Shown: positions 44,627 to 54,182, counted from the first letter of the stretch. The stretch: 64,000 nt of DNA from an uncultured Sutterella sp. (GCA_905213905.1 CAJMKD010000011.1:1-64000), one strand, 5' to 3'. A program made the numbers and translations. Notes: generated by a model from the letters alone, not told the origin.

Positions 44627-47371
44627 CTATTGCTGATCGTCGTCCTCTGCCGAATCGACATCATCGGCATCGCTGACGTCCGCATCATCTTCGGGATCAT
44701 CGGGCTCGACAACATTGGCGTCATCAGGCACTTCAATGTCAAGATGATCGATGTCGTCGTCGCTTTCGTTTGCGGTTCTCGCCACAATGCGGACAGACTG
44801 CAGCGTATCCTCGCCGAGACGAATGAGATGAACGCCGCCTGCGCCGCGGCTGTAAACGCTCACTTCGCTGGCACGTGTCCGGATCACCTTGCCGCCCGTC
44901 GAAAGCATCATGATGTCATCCTCGGGCGAGACCAAGCAGGCAGCAACCACACGGCCATTTCGTTCTGACGTCGAAATGGCCTTGAGACCCATCACACCGC
45001 GGCGGTGTTTCGTATATTCCGTGACGGGCGTGCGCTTCCCATAGCCATGCTCGGTTGCAGCCAAAATGTCCTTTGATTCATCGTCAACGATGACGAGCGC
45101 AATAACACGCTGCCCCTCGCCGAGGCGCATGCCTCGCACGCCGTGGGCAGTGCGCCCCATCAGGCGGACTGCGGACAAATCAAAGCGCACGCACTTGCCG
45201 GCATCGCTGAAGAGCATGACGTCGTTGCCCTCCTTTGCGATGCCGACGCCGACCAGCACCTCATCTTCGTCGAGAGTCATGGCGATGATGCCCTTGTTGC
45301 GGACATTCTTGAAGGTTTCCAGCGCCGTGCGCTTCACCGTGCCGCGATTCGTCGCCATGACGACGTAATGATCTTTTTCAAACCCCTGGATAGGGAGGAT
45401 GAAGCTGATGCGTTCGTTTTCAGCCAGCGGCAGCAGATTCACAATCGGACGTCCGCGCGAATTGGCCTTGCCTTCCGGCAAATCGAAAACGTCAATCGGA
45501 TAAACGCGTCCGCTCGTAGAGAAGCAAAGAATGATGTCGTGAGAATTCGCGATGAAGAGCGCCTCGATCACGTCATCCTTCGTCGTTGCCTGCACATTGC
45601 GGCCCTTGCCGCCCCGAGTCTGCGCATTGTAGTCGGCGAGTTCCTGACTCTTGACGTACCCGCCCTCTGTGAGCGTCACGACCATGTCGCGGCGCGGAAT
45701 AAGATCGCGCTTGTTGAAGTTCGGATCCCCTTCCAGATCAATCGTCGAGCGTCGCGCATCGCCGAACTCTTCCTTGATCGCGCGAAGTTCTTCCGAAATG
45801 ATCGCGCTCACCCTGGCAGGTTTCGCAAGAATGTCGATCAGATCAAAGATGCGCTCCATTGTCTCGCGATAGTCGGACAGGATTTTTTCGCGTTCCAGCC
45901 CCGTCAAGCGACGAAGATTCATCGCCAGAATGTTGTCGACCTGCGTCTTCGTCAGATAGTAGAGGCCGTCGGCATGAAGGCCGCGCTCCGAATCCATGGC
46001 TTCGGGGTAGACATCACGGCCGTTTGCAGCTGCACGTCGGGCAATTTCGCTGGCAAAGCCCGGCGCCCACCCCCGCCCGAGCAGCGCAGCCTGCGCTTCC
46101 TCAACTGTCTGAGATTCACGGATGAGACGAATGAACTCATCAATGTTGGCCAAGGCAATCGCCTGGCCTTCGAGAATGTGTCCAGCCTCGCGCGCCTTGC
46201 GCAAACGGAAGATCGTGCGGCGCGTGACAACCTCACGGCGATGCGCGAGGAAGCACTCGATCATCTGCTTGAGGTTGAGAAGCATCGGCTGACCGTCGAC
46301 GAGCGCGACCATGTTCATGCCGAAGCTTTCCTGCATCTGCGTATTCTTGAAGAGATTGTTCAGGACCACTTCCGGCATCGTACCTTGCTTGAGGTCGATC
46401 GCGATGCGCACCTGCTTGGTCGACTCGTCGCGCATCTCTGAGATGCCTTCGAGCTTCTTGTCGCGCCAAAGCTCATGCATGCGCTCGTACATGACCCGTT
46501 TATTGACCATGTACGGAATTTCGTCGACAACAATGCGCGTGCGGCCGTTGCCGAACTCCTCCAGATGGGTTCTTGCACGCATGACGACGCGCCCTCGCCC
46601 TGTCCGATAGCCCTGATGAACGCCAGAAAGGCCGAAAATGATGCCGCCGGTCGGAAAGTCCGGCGCAGGCATCAGTTCTATAAGGGACTCAATCGAACAG
46701 TCGGGATGCTCAAGCGCATAAAGGCAGGCGCTCACCGTTTCCGACAAATTGTGCGGCGGAATGTTGGTTGCCATGCCGACAGCAATGCCGGCAGAGCCGT
46801 TGATGAGAAGCTCAGGCAGGCGAGTCGGCAGCACAACTGGCTCTTGTTCCGAATTGTCGAAATTCGGCACGAAATCGACCGTATCTTCATTGATGTCCGC
46901 CAGCATCTCGGCGGCGATCTTTTCGAGACGCACTTCGGTGTAGCGCATGGCCGCCGCACTGTCGCCGTCGATCGAGCCGAAGTTGCCCTGTCCGTAAATG
47001 AGCGGATAGCGCATCGAGAAGTCCTGCGCCATTCGCACAATCGTCTGATATGCAGCGCTGTCGCCATGCGGGTGATACTTGCCGAGCACTTCACCCACAA
47101 CACGAGCCGCTTTTTTGGTCGGATTATTGTGAGTGTTTCCGATTTCCTTCATCGCATAGAGCACGCGGCGATGTACCGGCTTCAAGCCGTCGCGCACATC
47201 GGGAAGCGCACGTCCGACGATTACGCTCATGGCGTAGTCGAGATAGGAGCGACGCATTTCCGTCTCAAGCGACACCGGCAGAAGCTCCTGCGCAATGGCG
47301 TTGCCGGACGTCGGAGAGCCGCCGTCGTCCTGAGGCAGATCTTCGTCCTGGGTGTTCTTCTCTTCGTCCAT
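44627..47371 (-). CDS. gyrA: DNA gyrase subunit A
   Basis: GyrA is the breakage-reunion subunit of gyrase. The N-terminal domain shows [22 protein letters not shown], cited as [18 protein letters not shown], the quinolone region [18 protein letters not shown], and the catalytic tyrosine in [10 protein letters not shown]. The six-bladed C-terminal domain has the GyrA-box [11 protein letters not shown] (family QRRGGKG) and [13 protein letters not shown] [13 protein letters not shown]. The C-terminus is a long acidic tail of about 45 residues. At the position equivalent to E. coli Asp87 this protein has Gln. Length is 914. AAGGA lies nine bases before ATG 47371. serC follows. Confidence 0.97.
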   Translation of the reverse strand: MDEEKNTQDEDLPQDDGGSPTSGNAIAQELLPVSLETEMRRSYLDYAMSVIVGRALPDVRDGLKPVHRRVLYAMKEIGNTHNNPTKKAARVVGEVLGKYHPHGDSAAYQTIVRMAQDFSMRYPLIYGQGNFGSIDGDSAAAMRYTEVRLEKIAAEMLADINEDTVDFVPNFDNSEQEPVVLPTRLPELLINGSAGIAVGMATNIPPHNLSETVSACLYALEHPDCSIESLIELMPAPDFPTGGIIFGLSGVHQGYRTGRGRVVMRARTHLEEFGNGRTRIVVDEIPYMVNKRVMYERMHELWRDKKLEGISEMRDESTKQVRIAIDLKQGTMPEVVLNNLFKNTQMQESFGMNMVALVDGQPMLLNLKQMIECFLAHRREVVTRRTIFRLRKAREAGHILEGQAIALANIDEFIRLIRESQTVEEAQAALLGRGWAPGFASEIARRAAANGRDVYPEAMDSERGLHADGLYYLTKTQVDNILAMNLRRLTGLEREKILSDYRETMERIFDLIDILAKPARVSAIISEELRAIKEEFGDARRSTIDLEGDPNFNKRDLIPRRDMVVTLTEGGYVKSQELADYNAQTRGGKGRNVQATTKDDVIEALFIANSHDIILCFSTSGRVYPIDVFDLPEGKANSRGRPIVNLLPLAENERISFILPIQGFEKDHYVVMATNRGTVKRTALETFKNVRNKGIIAMTLDEDEVLVGVGIAKEGNDVMLFSDAGKCVRFDLSAVRLMGRTAHGVRGMRLGEGQRVIALVIVDDESKDILAATEHGYGKRTPVTEYTKHRRGVMGLKAISTSERNGRVVAACLVSPEDDIMMLSTGGKVIRTRASEVSVYSRGAGGVHLIRLGEDTLQSVRIVARTANESDDDIDHLDIEVPDDANVVEPDDPEDDADVSDADDVDSAEDDDQQ

Positions 47372-47686
47372 CGAGACTGATTCCTTGACTTGTGGAAAGC
47401 GGCGAGCCGACCCGCACGCCGGCGACCACCGGGCGCATCAACTCGTTCTGCAAACTGTCAATTGTATCAGCATGCTGACCCACCACACGAAAAGCGGATG
47501 CACTCTTTAGGCAAATCAAGCAATTAGCTCCTATCGGTACGCAGGGGGAATCCGCTAGACGCATAGCGCTGCACCGGTCTGAGCCCGCCGCTTCAAGCCG
47601 CTAGAATGGCGGGCATCATCATGCCGTGCGTCCTGGCCGCGCAGGCCTCTGGCGCCGGCAACTTTAAAAAAACGGAAGGATCTCTC
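47372..47686. promoter_or_regulatory. Divergent control region between gyrA and mtaD
   Basis: This 315-bp gap has no supported gene. On the minus strand a TACAAT (near 47461-47466) is a possible -10 for gyrA; directly beside it is the 12-bp palindrome TCAGCATGCTGA at 47467-47478. On the plus strand a TAGAAT at about 47602-47607 could serve mtaD. No good -35 boxes are evident. GGAAGGA lies before the mtaD ATG. Confidence 0.4.
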
Positions 47687-49006
47687 ATGCAGCACGCTGA
47701 CACCATTATCGAAGCCCGTTGGGTTCTGCCCATCGCACCCAAGGGCGTCATTTTGGAAAACCACAGCATCATCATTCGCGACGGCCGAATCGCCGCCGTG
47801 CTTCCGAATGCGGATGCCAGGCTTCAATACGAATCCGACGATGTCGTAACGCTTCCCGACAGCCTTGTGATGCCGGGTTTTGTCAACCTGCACTCTCATG
47901 CCGCGATGAACCTCGTGCGCGGTCTCGGCGCGGACCTGCCGCTGATGGATTGGCTCACGACCAAGATCTGGCCTGCAGAGGGCAAGCTCATGAGTCCGGA
48001 CTTTGTGCGGGAAGGCGCATATATCGCCGGGCTTGAAATGGCCGCCAGCGGCATCACCACGACATCGGACCATTATTTCTTCCCGCTTGATGCCGCTCAT
48101 GGGCTGCGCGATGCCGGGCTGCGCTGCGCGACATCTGCTTTCGTCATAGGCTTTCCCTCCGCTTGGGCCAAGAATGACGCCGAATACCTGCGCCGCGCTG
48201 AGGAGACGCTTGAGGCCTGCCAGAACAATCCCTTCCTGCGGGCAACGGTAGCGCCGCATGCGCCCTATACCGTAAGCGATGATGCGCTCAAAGCATGCGC
48301 CGAACTATCCGTCAAATACGATGCGCCTATTCACATGCACGTGCATGAAACCGCCGTAGAGGTTGCCGACTCATTGCGAGATCATGGCGTACGCCCCCTT
48401 GAGCGCCTGGAGCGCCTCGGTCTCGTCACAGACAAGCTCATAGCCGTTCATGCCGTTCACCTCAACGATGAAGATATCGACCGTCTCGCTCGGGCTGGCG
48501 CCTCCGCCTGCCACTGCCCCTGCTCGAATCTCAAGCTTGCCAGCGGCTTCTCGCCCGTAGCCAAGCTTCTCGAGCGCGGCGTCAACCTTGGCATCGGCAC
48601 CGACGGCGCAGCAAGCAACGACAAGCTCGACATGCTTGGCGAAACGCGCCTGGCTGCCATGCTTGCAAAGGCTGTCGCCGGCAACACAACTGCCGCGACC
48701 GTATTCGACATGCTGGAAGCTGCAACGCTCGGCGGCGCAAGAGCACTGCACTGGGACGACAAAATCGGCTCAGTGGAAGCCGGCAAGGAAGCCGACCTCA
48801 TCGCCGTCAAGCTCTCGTCGGTGCAATCGATTCCCGTCCAAGACCCGGCCGCCCAGCTTCTTTATGCAGCAGGTCGAGAAAACATCACGCACACCTGGGT
48901 GAGCGGACGTCTTATTGCGATTAGGCAAGAAAATGTTGCTTACCAGGACTTAAACGCAACAGCTCGCGCTATGTCCATTGCGCGGAAATGGCAAAATAGA
49001 ATGTGA
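47687..49006 (+). CDS. mtaD: MTA/SAH deaminase, TRZ/ATZ amidohydrolase family
   Basis: This amidohydrolase probably deaminates S-adenosylhomocysteine and/or methylthioadenosine. The metal-binding residues are all present: LHSHAAMNLVRG near residue 65, HMHVHETAVEV, VHAVHLNDEDI and GTDGAASNDKLDM. It ends with a beta-sandwich part (IGSVEAGKEADLIAVKL). From ATG 47687 it has 439 residues, normal for the group; the ORF extension to 47606 is upstream of the ribosome-binding site. Other TRZ/ATZ substrates, such as guanine or chlorohydrolase substrates, are possible. Confidence 0.85.
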   Translation: MQHADTIIEARWVLPIAPKGVILENHSIIIRDGRIAAVLPNADARLQYESDDVVTLPDSLVMPGFVNLHSHAAMNLVRGLGADLPLMDWLTTKIWPAEGKLMSPDFVREGAYIAGLEMAASGITTTSDHYFFPLDAAHGLRDAGLRCATSAFVIGFPSAWAKNDAEYLRRAEETLEACQNNPFLRATVAPHAPYTVSDDALKACAELSVKYDAPIHMHVHETAVEVADSLRDHGVRPLERLERLGLVTDKLIAVHAVHLNDEDIDRLARAGASACHCPCSNLKLASGFSPVAKLLERGVNLGIGTDGAASNDKLDMLGETRLAAMLAKAVAGNTTAATVFDMLEAATLGGARALHWDDKIGSVEAGKEADLIAVKLSSVQSIPVQDPAAQLLYAAGRENITHTWVSGRLIAIRQENVAYQDLNATARAMSIARKWQNRM

Positions 49007-49127
49007 TTAATCGCCTGTCGCTCCCCTGCGTTCGGTCACTTTCTCCCGCAAGGTGCTTTTTTTGGGGAAAAACCTGTTCCGCAGTCGACGAGAGGCGCTT
49101 ACAATGTGGTTCTAAAAATTTGAAGAT

Positions 49128-49155
49128 GGATGTTCGCCTGTCAGGACGAACATCC
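49128..49155 (+). other. Stable hairpin in leader of OmpA-type gene
   Basis: GGATGTTCG (49128-49136) pairs exactly with CGAACATCC (49147-49155), and the loop CCTGTCAGGA can add a CCTG/CAGG helix. No T-run follows. It lies 100 bp before the ATG and about 20 bp after a TACAAT possible -10. Confidence 0.65.
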
Positions 49156-49255
49156 TGTTCCCTTCATTTAGGCTTGGATGACCTTTCGGTGCTGTCTTCC
49201 TTAGGGCGCACAACATAAAAATCGTCCATTCCCGTTGTTTTGAGGAAAAAAACAC

Positions 49256-49927
49256 ATGAAGACTTCCGCGAAGATTGGCGGCCTCGTTGCCGCCGTGATG
49301 CTTGCCGTTTCCGGCGCCTCGTTCGCCGCCGAACAGGTGAATCCGTATGTCCACTCGACCTCGGGCGACATCGTCAAGAACAGCACGGGCCTCTGCTGGC
49401 GCACGGGCTTCTGGACGCCGGCACTGGCTGAAGCGCTCGGTGTGAACGGCGACGGCTGCGCCTGCGACGCTGACATTTTGGACGCAGCAGCCTGCAAGGC
49501 TGTTGAAGAACCCGCGCCCGTCAAGGCTGCTGAAAAAGTGACCTTCTCGGCCGACATGCTCTTCAACTACAACCGTTCCGTGCTGAAGGATGAAGGCAAG
49601 GCCGTTCTTGACGACCTCGTCTCCCGCATCGCCGGCGTTGACATTGAAGTTATCCTTTCGACCGGCTACGCCGACCGCATTGGTTCCGACAAGTTCAACG
49701 AACGCCTCTCTCTCAAGCGTGCTGAAGCCGTCAAGGCTTACCTCGTCTCGAAGGGCGTCGATGCTCAGCTGATCCAGACGGAAGGCAAGGGCGAAGCTGA
49801 TCCGGTCGTCAACTGCCCGAATCCTTCCCGCAACGGTCAGATCAAGAACTTCCGTGAACTCGTTCGCTGCCTCGCTCCCAACCGCCGCGCCGTGGTTGAA
49901 GTTGTCGGCACGCGTCCTGCGGAATAA
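49256..49927 (+). CDS. OmpA-family outer-membrane protein
   Basis: The 223-residue precursor has a signal peptide (MKTSAKIGGLVAAVMLAVSG, cleavage probably after ASFAA). A short Cys-containing region (LCWRTGFWTPALAEALGVNG, CACD, ACKA) follows, and then a C-terminal OmpA domain with the peptidoglycan-binding pattern: VILSTGYADRIGSDKFNERL, SLKRAEAVKAYLVSKG and RNGQIKNF...NRRAVVEVVG. There is no beta-barrel region like that of E. coli OmpA, so it is a periplasm-facing cell-wall anchor protein of the Burkholderiales OmpA type. AGGAAAAAAACAC precedes the start. Strong hairpin in the leader, terminator after it, and codon-rich core suggest high expression. Confidence 0.9.
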   Translation: MKTSAKIGGLVAAVMLAVSGASFAAEQVNPYVHSTSGDIVKNSTGLCWRTGFWTPALAEALGVNGDGCACDADILDAAACKAVEEPAPVKAAEKVTFSADMLFNYNRSVLKDEGKAVLDDLVSRIAGVDIEVILSTGYADRIGSDKFNERLSLKRAEAVKAYLVSKGVDAQLIQTEGKGEADPVVNCPNPSRNGQIKNFRELVRCLAPNRRAVVEVVGTRPAE

Positions 49928-49985
49928 AGCCGAAACAAAATCGCATGCCGACGGATAACTTCCGTTGATGCACCGATTTCGACGA

Positions 49986-50018
49986 AAGCCCCTGCTTTCC
50001 GGCAGGGGCTTATTTTTT
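49986..50018 (+). terminator. Intrinsic terminator after OmpA-type gene
   Basis: AAGCCCCTGC pairs with GCAGGGGCTT around a short loop and is followed by ATTTTTTA. Confidence 0.9.
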
Positions 50019-50040
50019 ACGTTTGCCGAGCTGATGCGAC

Positions 50041-50727
50041 ATGATTAAATATGTTCTTTTCGACCTTGACGGCACGCTTGTAGACACCGCCCCCGATCTT
50101 GCTGCTGCCGCAAACAAATTGCGCACAGATCGTGCCTTGGCGCCGCTGTCGTTTGATGAGCTTCGTCCGCTTACCGGACGTGGCGCCACGACGCTCGTCA
50201 AGGCAGCGCTCGGCAAAGGACCAGACGACCCAGAATTTGCTGCGCTTCGCAAAGAGTTCCTGCGCAACTACGAAGCACGCCTCGCGCTGGCATCCAAACC
50301 TTTCCCCGGCATCGTCGATCTGCTCGAAACGCTCGACGCAGACGGCATTCAAGCGGCAGTCGTCACCAACAAGCAGTCCGCTTATGCCGAATTCATTCTT
50401 AATGCTCTCGGCCTGCGCGTTTTTTTTGCTGCTGTCGTCGGCAGCGATACGTCGGGTTCGGCCATGAAGCCTTCGCCCGCAGGAATCCGCCTCGCCATGG
50501 CGGAGCTCGGCGCCGCGCAGGACGAAACCATTTACGTCGGAGACACGGCAACCGACATCACTGCCTCACTTGCTGCAGGCATCCCCTGCATTTTTGTTCG
50601 TTGGAATGACCTGACCGCACCGGTGCCGGCAATAGCGGATAAGGCCCTCGTCATGACGCAGCCCGAAGCTGTCCGGACAGCCATTCAGGGTCGCAAGCCC
50701 CTCCCTCTTAACGCCGCAAACAGGTAA
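50041..50727 (+). CDS. gph: Phosphoglycolate phosphatase, HAD family
   Basis: Gph hydrolyses 2-phosphoglycolate, formed for example during DNA repair. HAD motif I FDLDGTLVDTAPDLAAA is near the start, motif II is AAVVTNK, motif III contains MKPSPAGI, and motif IV is IYVGDTATDITAS. A helical cap sits between I and II. Length 228 is right. A related HAD phosphatase (MupP-like, acting on MurNAc 6-phosphate) is possible, since the gph/mupP families are close. No strong ribosome-binding site precedes ATG 50041. Confidence 0.85.
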   Translation: MIKYVLFDLDGTLVDTAPDLAAAANKLRTDRALAPLSFDELRPLTGRGATTLVKAALGKGPDDPEFAALRKEFLRNYEARLALASKPFPGIVDLLETLDADGIQAAVVTNKQSAYAEFILNALGLRVFFAAVVGSDTSGSAMKPSPAGIRLAMAELGAAQDETIYVGDTATDITASLAAGIPCIFVRWNDLTAPVPAIADKALVMTQPEAVRTAIQGRKPLPLNAANR

Positions 50728-50821
50728 ACAAGCCGAACCGTCTAGAAACTTCCTGCAACAACATTATCAGCGCCGATGCCACGACAAGCGAATCATGCGC
50801 TATGATGGGCATCCTTATTCA

Positions 50822-51183
50822 GGGGGTGTCTTGGCTTCGACGGGGACGCGGACGCTGAATGGGGCATGCCGAGGTGCAGTCACCTCGTAAATCCGCTGCA
50901 AACAAATAAACGCCAACAACAAGCGTTTCGCTCTCGCCGCCTAATAGGCGAGATGCTGCACTGATTTGACTATGGGTCAGGTCGGGCAACCGACAGCAGC
51001 ATCGTTTTACATAGCCTAGGTTCTGCAGCCGTCGTCGATGCAGAGCCGAAACCAAGACGTCTAGCCTGCTGTTGGCCCGTCGATCGGCAAAGCCGCAGGC
51101 GAATCTCAAATCATTCGACTACGCATGTAGAACCATCGGAAAAAGGTTTCCGGACGCGGGTTCAACTCCCGCCACCTCCACCA
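50822..51183 (+). ncRNA. ssrA: tmRNA
   Basis: The tmRNA rescues stalled ribosomes. The 5' end GGGGGTGTCTTGGCTTCGAC pairs as an acceptor stem with the 3' CACCTCC before the encoded CCA (51181-51183), and a T arm (GCGGGTTCAACTCCCGC) is present. The tag reading frame starts at GCC 50912 and reads ANNKRFALAA, then TAA and TAG (50942-50947). The order of pseudoknots fits the usual one-piece tmRNA of 362 bases. A TATGAT at 50801-50806 is the likely -10, so the precursor would be trimmed at the 5' end by RNase P. The ORFs drawn across it are not real. Confidence 0.96.
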
Positions 51184-51189
51184 GTTTTC

Positions 51190-51228
51190 AAAGGCCTGCG
51201 GCTCACAACGAGACCGCGGGCCTTTTTA
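51190..51228 (+). terminator. Intrinsic terminator after tmRNA
   Basis: AAGGCCTGCGG pairs with CCGCGGGCCTT, one mismatch, followed by T5. Confidence 0.85.
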
Positions 51229-51367
51229 TTTCCGCGCTTTCATCAAGTGCACCGCGGCTGAGTTTTCAATCTTCGGCAACAGTGCGTTTCAATTCTTCGT
51301 GCGGGTGGATAATTTGAGAACAATAATGTGAGTTACAGATACCTTTCTGGATGAGGAACAACGCAAT

Positions 51368-53917
51368 ATGGCTCACGGCTTATTTAAATTCACCGCAGCT
51401 GCGGTTGTCGTCGGCGCAGCGCTTTACGCCGGCATCGGCTACGTGGGCGTCCCATACGCCACAAAGATCGCCCTCGACAAATTCGTGAGCGCCAAGATTG
51501 GCCGCCCAGTCATGCTTCAGGAAGTAAGTTTCAATCCTTGGAGCTGGACCTACGAATTAAGGGGACTCGATATTCCGAAAAAGACAGGCGGCTCGCTGCT
51601 TCACCTCGATCACTTGCTTGTGGATGCTTCTGCGCAAACACTTTTCAAGCTGGCGCCCGTTCTTGATGAAATCACCATTGACGGCCTGCATATTGACGCC
51701 GTCATGGATGATGCGCTCAAAGCCGATATCGCAGCCCTTGCAGGGGAAAACGGCTCCGGGTCCGAAGCCAGCCCGCAAGCAGTCAATGAGGAAAACGCGT
51801 CTGCGGGCGGCCTGCCCGGCTTTGCGCTTTACAACATTTCCGTCACAAACAGTTCGATTCGGTACGCCGACCAATCGCTCGGCATCGATCAGGCAGTAAC
51901 GGACGTCACTCTCAAGCTCCCCTTTGTGAGCACACTTGAGAGCTCGCGGGAAAGCCTCGTCACCCCTGCGCTTTCTCTGAAGCTCAATGGCACGCCGATC
52001 GAAGCGTCTGGCTCAACAAAGCCCTTCGGCTCTTCGCTCGAAGCGATGCTTGCCCTCAAGGTGGACGGCCTTGACATAGTGCCTCTTGCAAAAATCGTTC
52101 CGGCGCTCCAGAGCGACGCGCTGTACGTTTCGAACGGCAAGCTGTCCGCCAATCTCAATTTCATCTTCCGCAATCCAACCGGCGGGGAACCGGCAAAAAT
52201 GCTTCTTGCCGGCACGTCAAGTCTTTCGGATGTTTCGATCAAGCAAGGGCTCGGCAAATCCGCCGCTGAACTGGCCGGCTTCACGCGCGCCGGCATTACG
52301 CTCAAAGAAGTGAATTTCGTGACCCGCACTGCTGCGGTAGAAAACGCTGTGCTCGACGGCCTGCGGGTCAATGCGCGCAACACAAAGAGCGGGATCAATC
52401 TTCTCAACGCAGCTCAAAGCGCAATCGGCGCATCGGCGCCCAACGCCAGCGGCGCCCCACAGCCATCATCCGAACAGAGCAGCGGCGACAGCGGCTGGCA
52501 ATGGTCTGTCGCGCTTGCATCGGTGAAGAACAGCACGCTCAACTGGCAGGACGATACGCTCAGCCCAAGCGCCAAGATCGCTGTTAAGGACTTAGGCGTT
52601 CAACTCAACGGACTCGGCAACAATGTCGACAAGCCCGCACAGCTTCAGGCCTCCGCCAAACTTCTTGACGGCAGCCTCGCCGTCAAGGGCGCCGTCGGCA
52701 TTTCTCCGCTTTCTGTCAACGTAGCCGTTACGGCCGAGAAGCTTTCGGTCAAATCGGTTGCCGGCTATGTCAAAAAAGCGACGGGACTAGACGTGGCGTC
52801 GCTTGCAGACTTCGGCGTCAACATAAAGTACGAAGATGCCGCACAAAGCATCTCGGGCAATGCCACGCTCTCGAACATTGCTGTGAAATCGGGCAAATCA
52901 ACGATCATCACAGCCAAGAAGGCCAATACTGTTGTCAAAAATATTGACCTGATCGCCCAAAGCGCCGAGCTTGACAGCATCGGCATCGATGGTCTGGTCG
53001 TTAACGCAGTCAATACGAAGAATGGCCTCAATTTGATGCAACTTGGCGCTCAGCCCGGACAGGCGACAAGCACGACAACGGAAAAGGCAAACCCCAAAAA
53101 CGATTCGGACGATGCCGCTTGGTCTTGGAAGCTTGGAACGGCCTCGCTCAAAAACAGCACGCTGAATTTGCGCGATGAGACGCTTAAGCCGGCGGCATCC
53201 ACAAGCATTACTCGCCTTAACGCAACGGTCAAGAATTTATCGTCTGCCCCGGGAGGCCGTTCGGTCGTCGACGTTGCGCTTTCCGCCGCTGGCGGCACCA
53301 TCAATGCTGCCGGCAACTTCACGATGTCCCCGGTGAGCGCCGCTGTTGATGTCAAGGCAAATCAGCTTCAGCTCAAAACGATCTCTCCATTCCTCAAGGG
53401 CTATGCCGGCCTCGGAGCCAACAAGGGCAACTTTGCCATGCAGGGCAAATTAAGCGTTCTTGAAGACAAGCCGAAAACCGCCAAGGAGTCAAGTGCCGCA
53501 GCGCCGAAGACAGTGGTTGCCTGGCAGGGCAACATGTCGCTTGCCGATCTTGACCTGACGAACGCCAAGGGAACCAGCATCATGAGCTGGACCAAAGCGA
53601 CGCTGACCGACATGGATGTTGCTACCACCGACCCAATCCGCATCGTGGTTGCCAAAGCTGAAATTGAACAGCCCGCAGAAAAGCAAACCAAAGTGGTTCG
53701 CGAGATTGCCGGTCTTGCCTCTCTGATTTCAGCTGTGCGCGGCAAAACTGATACGGCAGAAAAGATCGATAAGTACAGCAGCAAGCTCGAAGGCACTATC
53801 ACGCTCGAAAACATCCGCTACGTCAACGGCAAATTCTCCGCCGACGGCGTCAATGCAGCCAGCGTGGGCGGCATCATTCTCGAGAAGCTCTCCAAAGCTG
53901 TGTCCGAAAAACTCTGA
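51368..53917 (+). CDS. DUF748/AsmA-like envelope protein with internal repeat
   Basis: This 849-residue protein has an N-terminal membrane anchor (FTAAAVVVGAALYAGIGYVGV) and a long periplasmic beta-rich region typical of DUF748, a relative of AsmA/TamB-type proteins. Those families are linked to transport of phospholipid or outer-membrane components; the function here is unknown. Two similar units are visible: NTKSGINLL...WQWSVALASVKNSTLNW near residue 340-400 and NTKNGLNLM...WSWKLGTASLKNSTLNL near 540-600. The C-terminus is a beta-region ending GGIILEKLSKAV. GAGG precedes the ATG. It stands alone between tmRNA and tRNA-Thr. Confidence 0.8.
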   Translation: MAHGLFKFTAAAVVVGAALYAGIGYVGVPYATKIALDKFVSAKIGRPVMLQEVSFNPWSWTYELRGLDIPKKTGGSLLHLDHLLVDASAQTLFKLAPVLDEITIDGLHIDAVMDDALKADIAALAGENGSGSEASPQAVNEENASAGGLPGFALYNISVTNSSIRYADQSLGIDQAVTDVTLKLPFVSTLESSRESLVTPALSLKLNGTPIEASGSTKPFGSSLEAMLALKVDGLDIVPLAKIVPALQSDALYVSNGKLSANLNFIFRNPTGGEPAKMLLAGTSSLSDVSIKQGLGKSAAELAGFTRAGITLKEVNFVTRTAAVENAVLDGLRVNARNTKSGINLLNAAQSAIGASAPNASGAPQPSSEQSSGDSGWQWSVALASVKNSTLNWQDDTLSPSAKIAVKDLGVQLNGLGNNVDKPAQLQASAKLLDGSLAVKGAVGISPLSVNVAVTAEKLSVKSVAGYVKKATGLDVASLADFGVNIKYEDAAQSISGNATLSNIAVKSGKSTIITAKKANTVVKNIDLIAQSAELDSIGIDGLVVNAVNTKNGLNLMQLGAQPGQATSTTTEKANPKNDSDDAAWSWKLGTASLKNSTLNLRDETLKPAASTSITRLNATVKNLSSAPGGRSVVDVALSAAGGTINAAGNFTMSPVSAAVDVKANQLQLKTISPFLKGYAGLGANKGNFAMQGKLSVLEDKPKTAKESSAAAPKTVVAWQGNMSLADLDLTNAKGTSIMSWTKATLTDMDVATTDPIRIVVAKAEIEQPAEKQTKVVREIAGLASLISAVRGKTDTAEKIDKYSSKLEGTITLENIRYVNGKFSADGVNAASVGGIILEKLSKAVSEKL

Positions 53918-53980
53918 CGCTGAAGTCGCTGCTGCCCGGCGTATCGTCGAGCAGCGGCGACGCTTTTGATGGATGCGCAG

Positions 53981-54020
53981 CAAAAAGGAAGGCCCGCACT
54001 GCATTTAACAGTTGCGGGCC
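53981..54020 (-). terminator. Terminator after tRNA-Thr
   Basis: On the minus strand GGCCCGCAACTG pairs with CAGTGCGGGCC and is followed by TTCCTTTTTG. It begins eight bases after the tRNA 3' end. Confidence 0.8.
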
Positions 54021-54027
54021 TGTGATG

Positions 54028-54103
54028 TGGTGCCGGAGAAGAGATTTGAACTCCCGACCTTCGCATTACGAATGCGCTGCTCTACCAGCTGAGCTACTCC
54101 GGC
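54028..54103 (-). tRNA. tRNA-Thr (anticodon CGU)
   Basis: The minus strand reads GCCGGAGTAGCTCAGCTGGT and continues with the anticodon arm CGCATTCGTAATGCG, which is identical in that part to E. coli thrW. The T arm is GGGAGTTCAAATCTC and the 3' end CCA is encoded. Seven-base acceptor pairing (GCCGGAG with CTCCGGC) is perfect. It has its own promoter and terminator. Confidence 0.96.
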
Positions 54104-54153
54104 ACACCTGAATCTGCTTCAACGCCTTGCGCTGTGCGGTTCAGAGGATGTGA

Positions 54154-54182
54154 ATTATGCATATCAAACGAAATCTTCGCAA
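54154..54182 (-). promoter_or_regulatory. Promoter of tRNA-Thr
   Basis: On the minus strand TTGCGA (54182-54177) and CATAAT (54159-54154) are 17 bp apart. Upstream is an AT-rich stretch resembling an UP element. The leader before the tRNA would be about 44 bases. Confidence 0.72.

Noticed and set aside
45143..46441. A 432-codon plus-strand ORF inside gyrA
   Set aside because: It is antisense to conserved GyrA sequence and has no ribosome-binding site or recognisable domain.
47606..47686. N-terminal extension of the MTA/SAH deaminase
   Set aside because: The extra residues lie upstream of a strong GGAAGGA site that serves ATG 47687, and are not family sequence.
50819..51109. ORF on the minus strand inside the tmRNA
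   Set aside because: The tmRNA is certain from acceptor pairing, tag frame and CCA end; the ORF is accidental.
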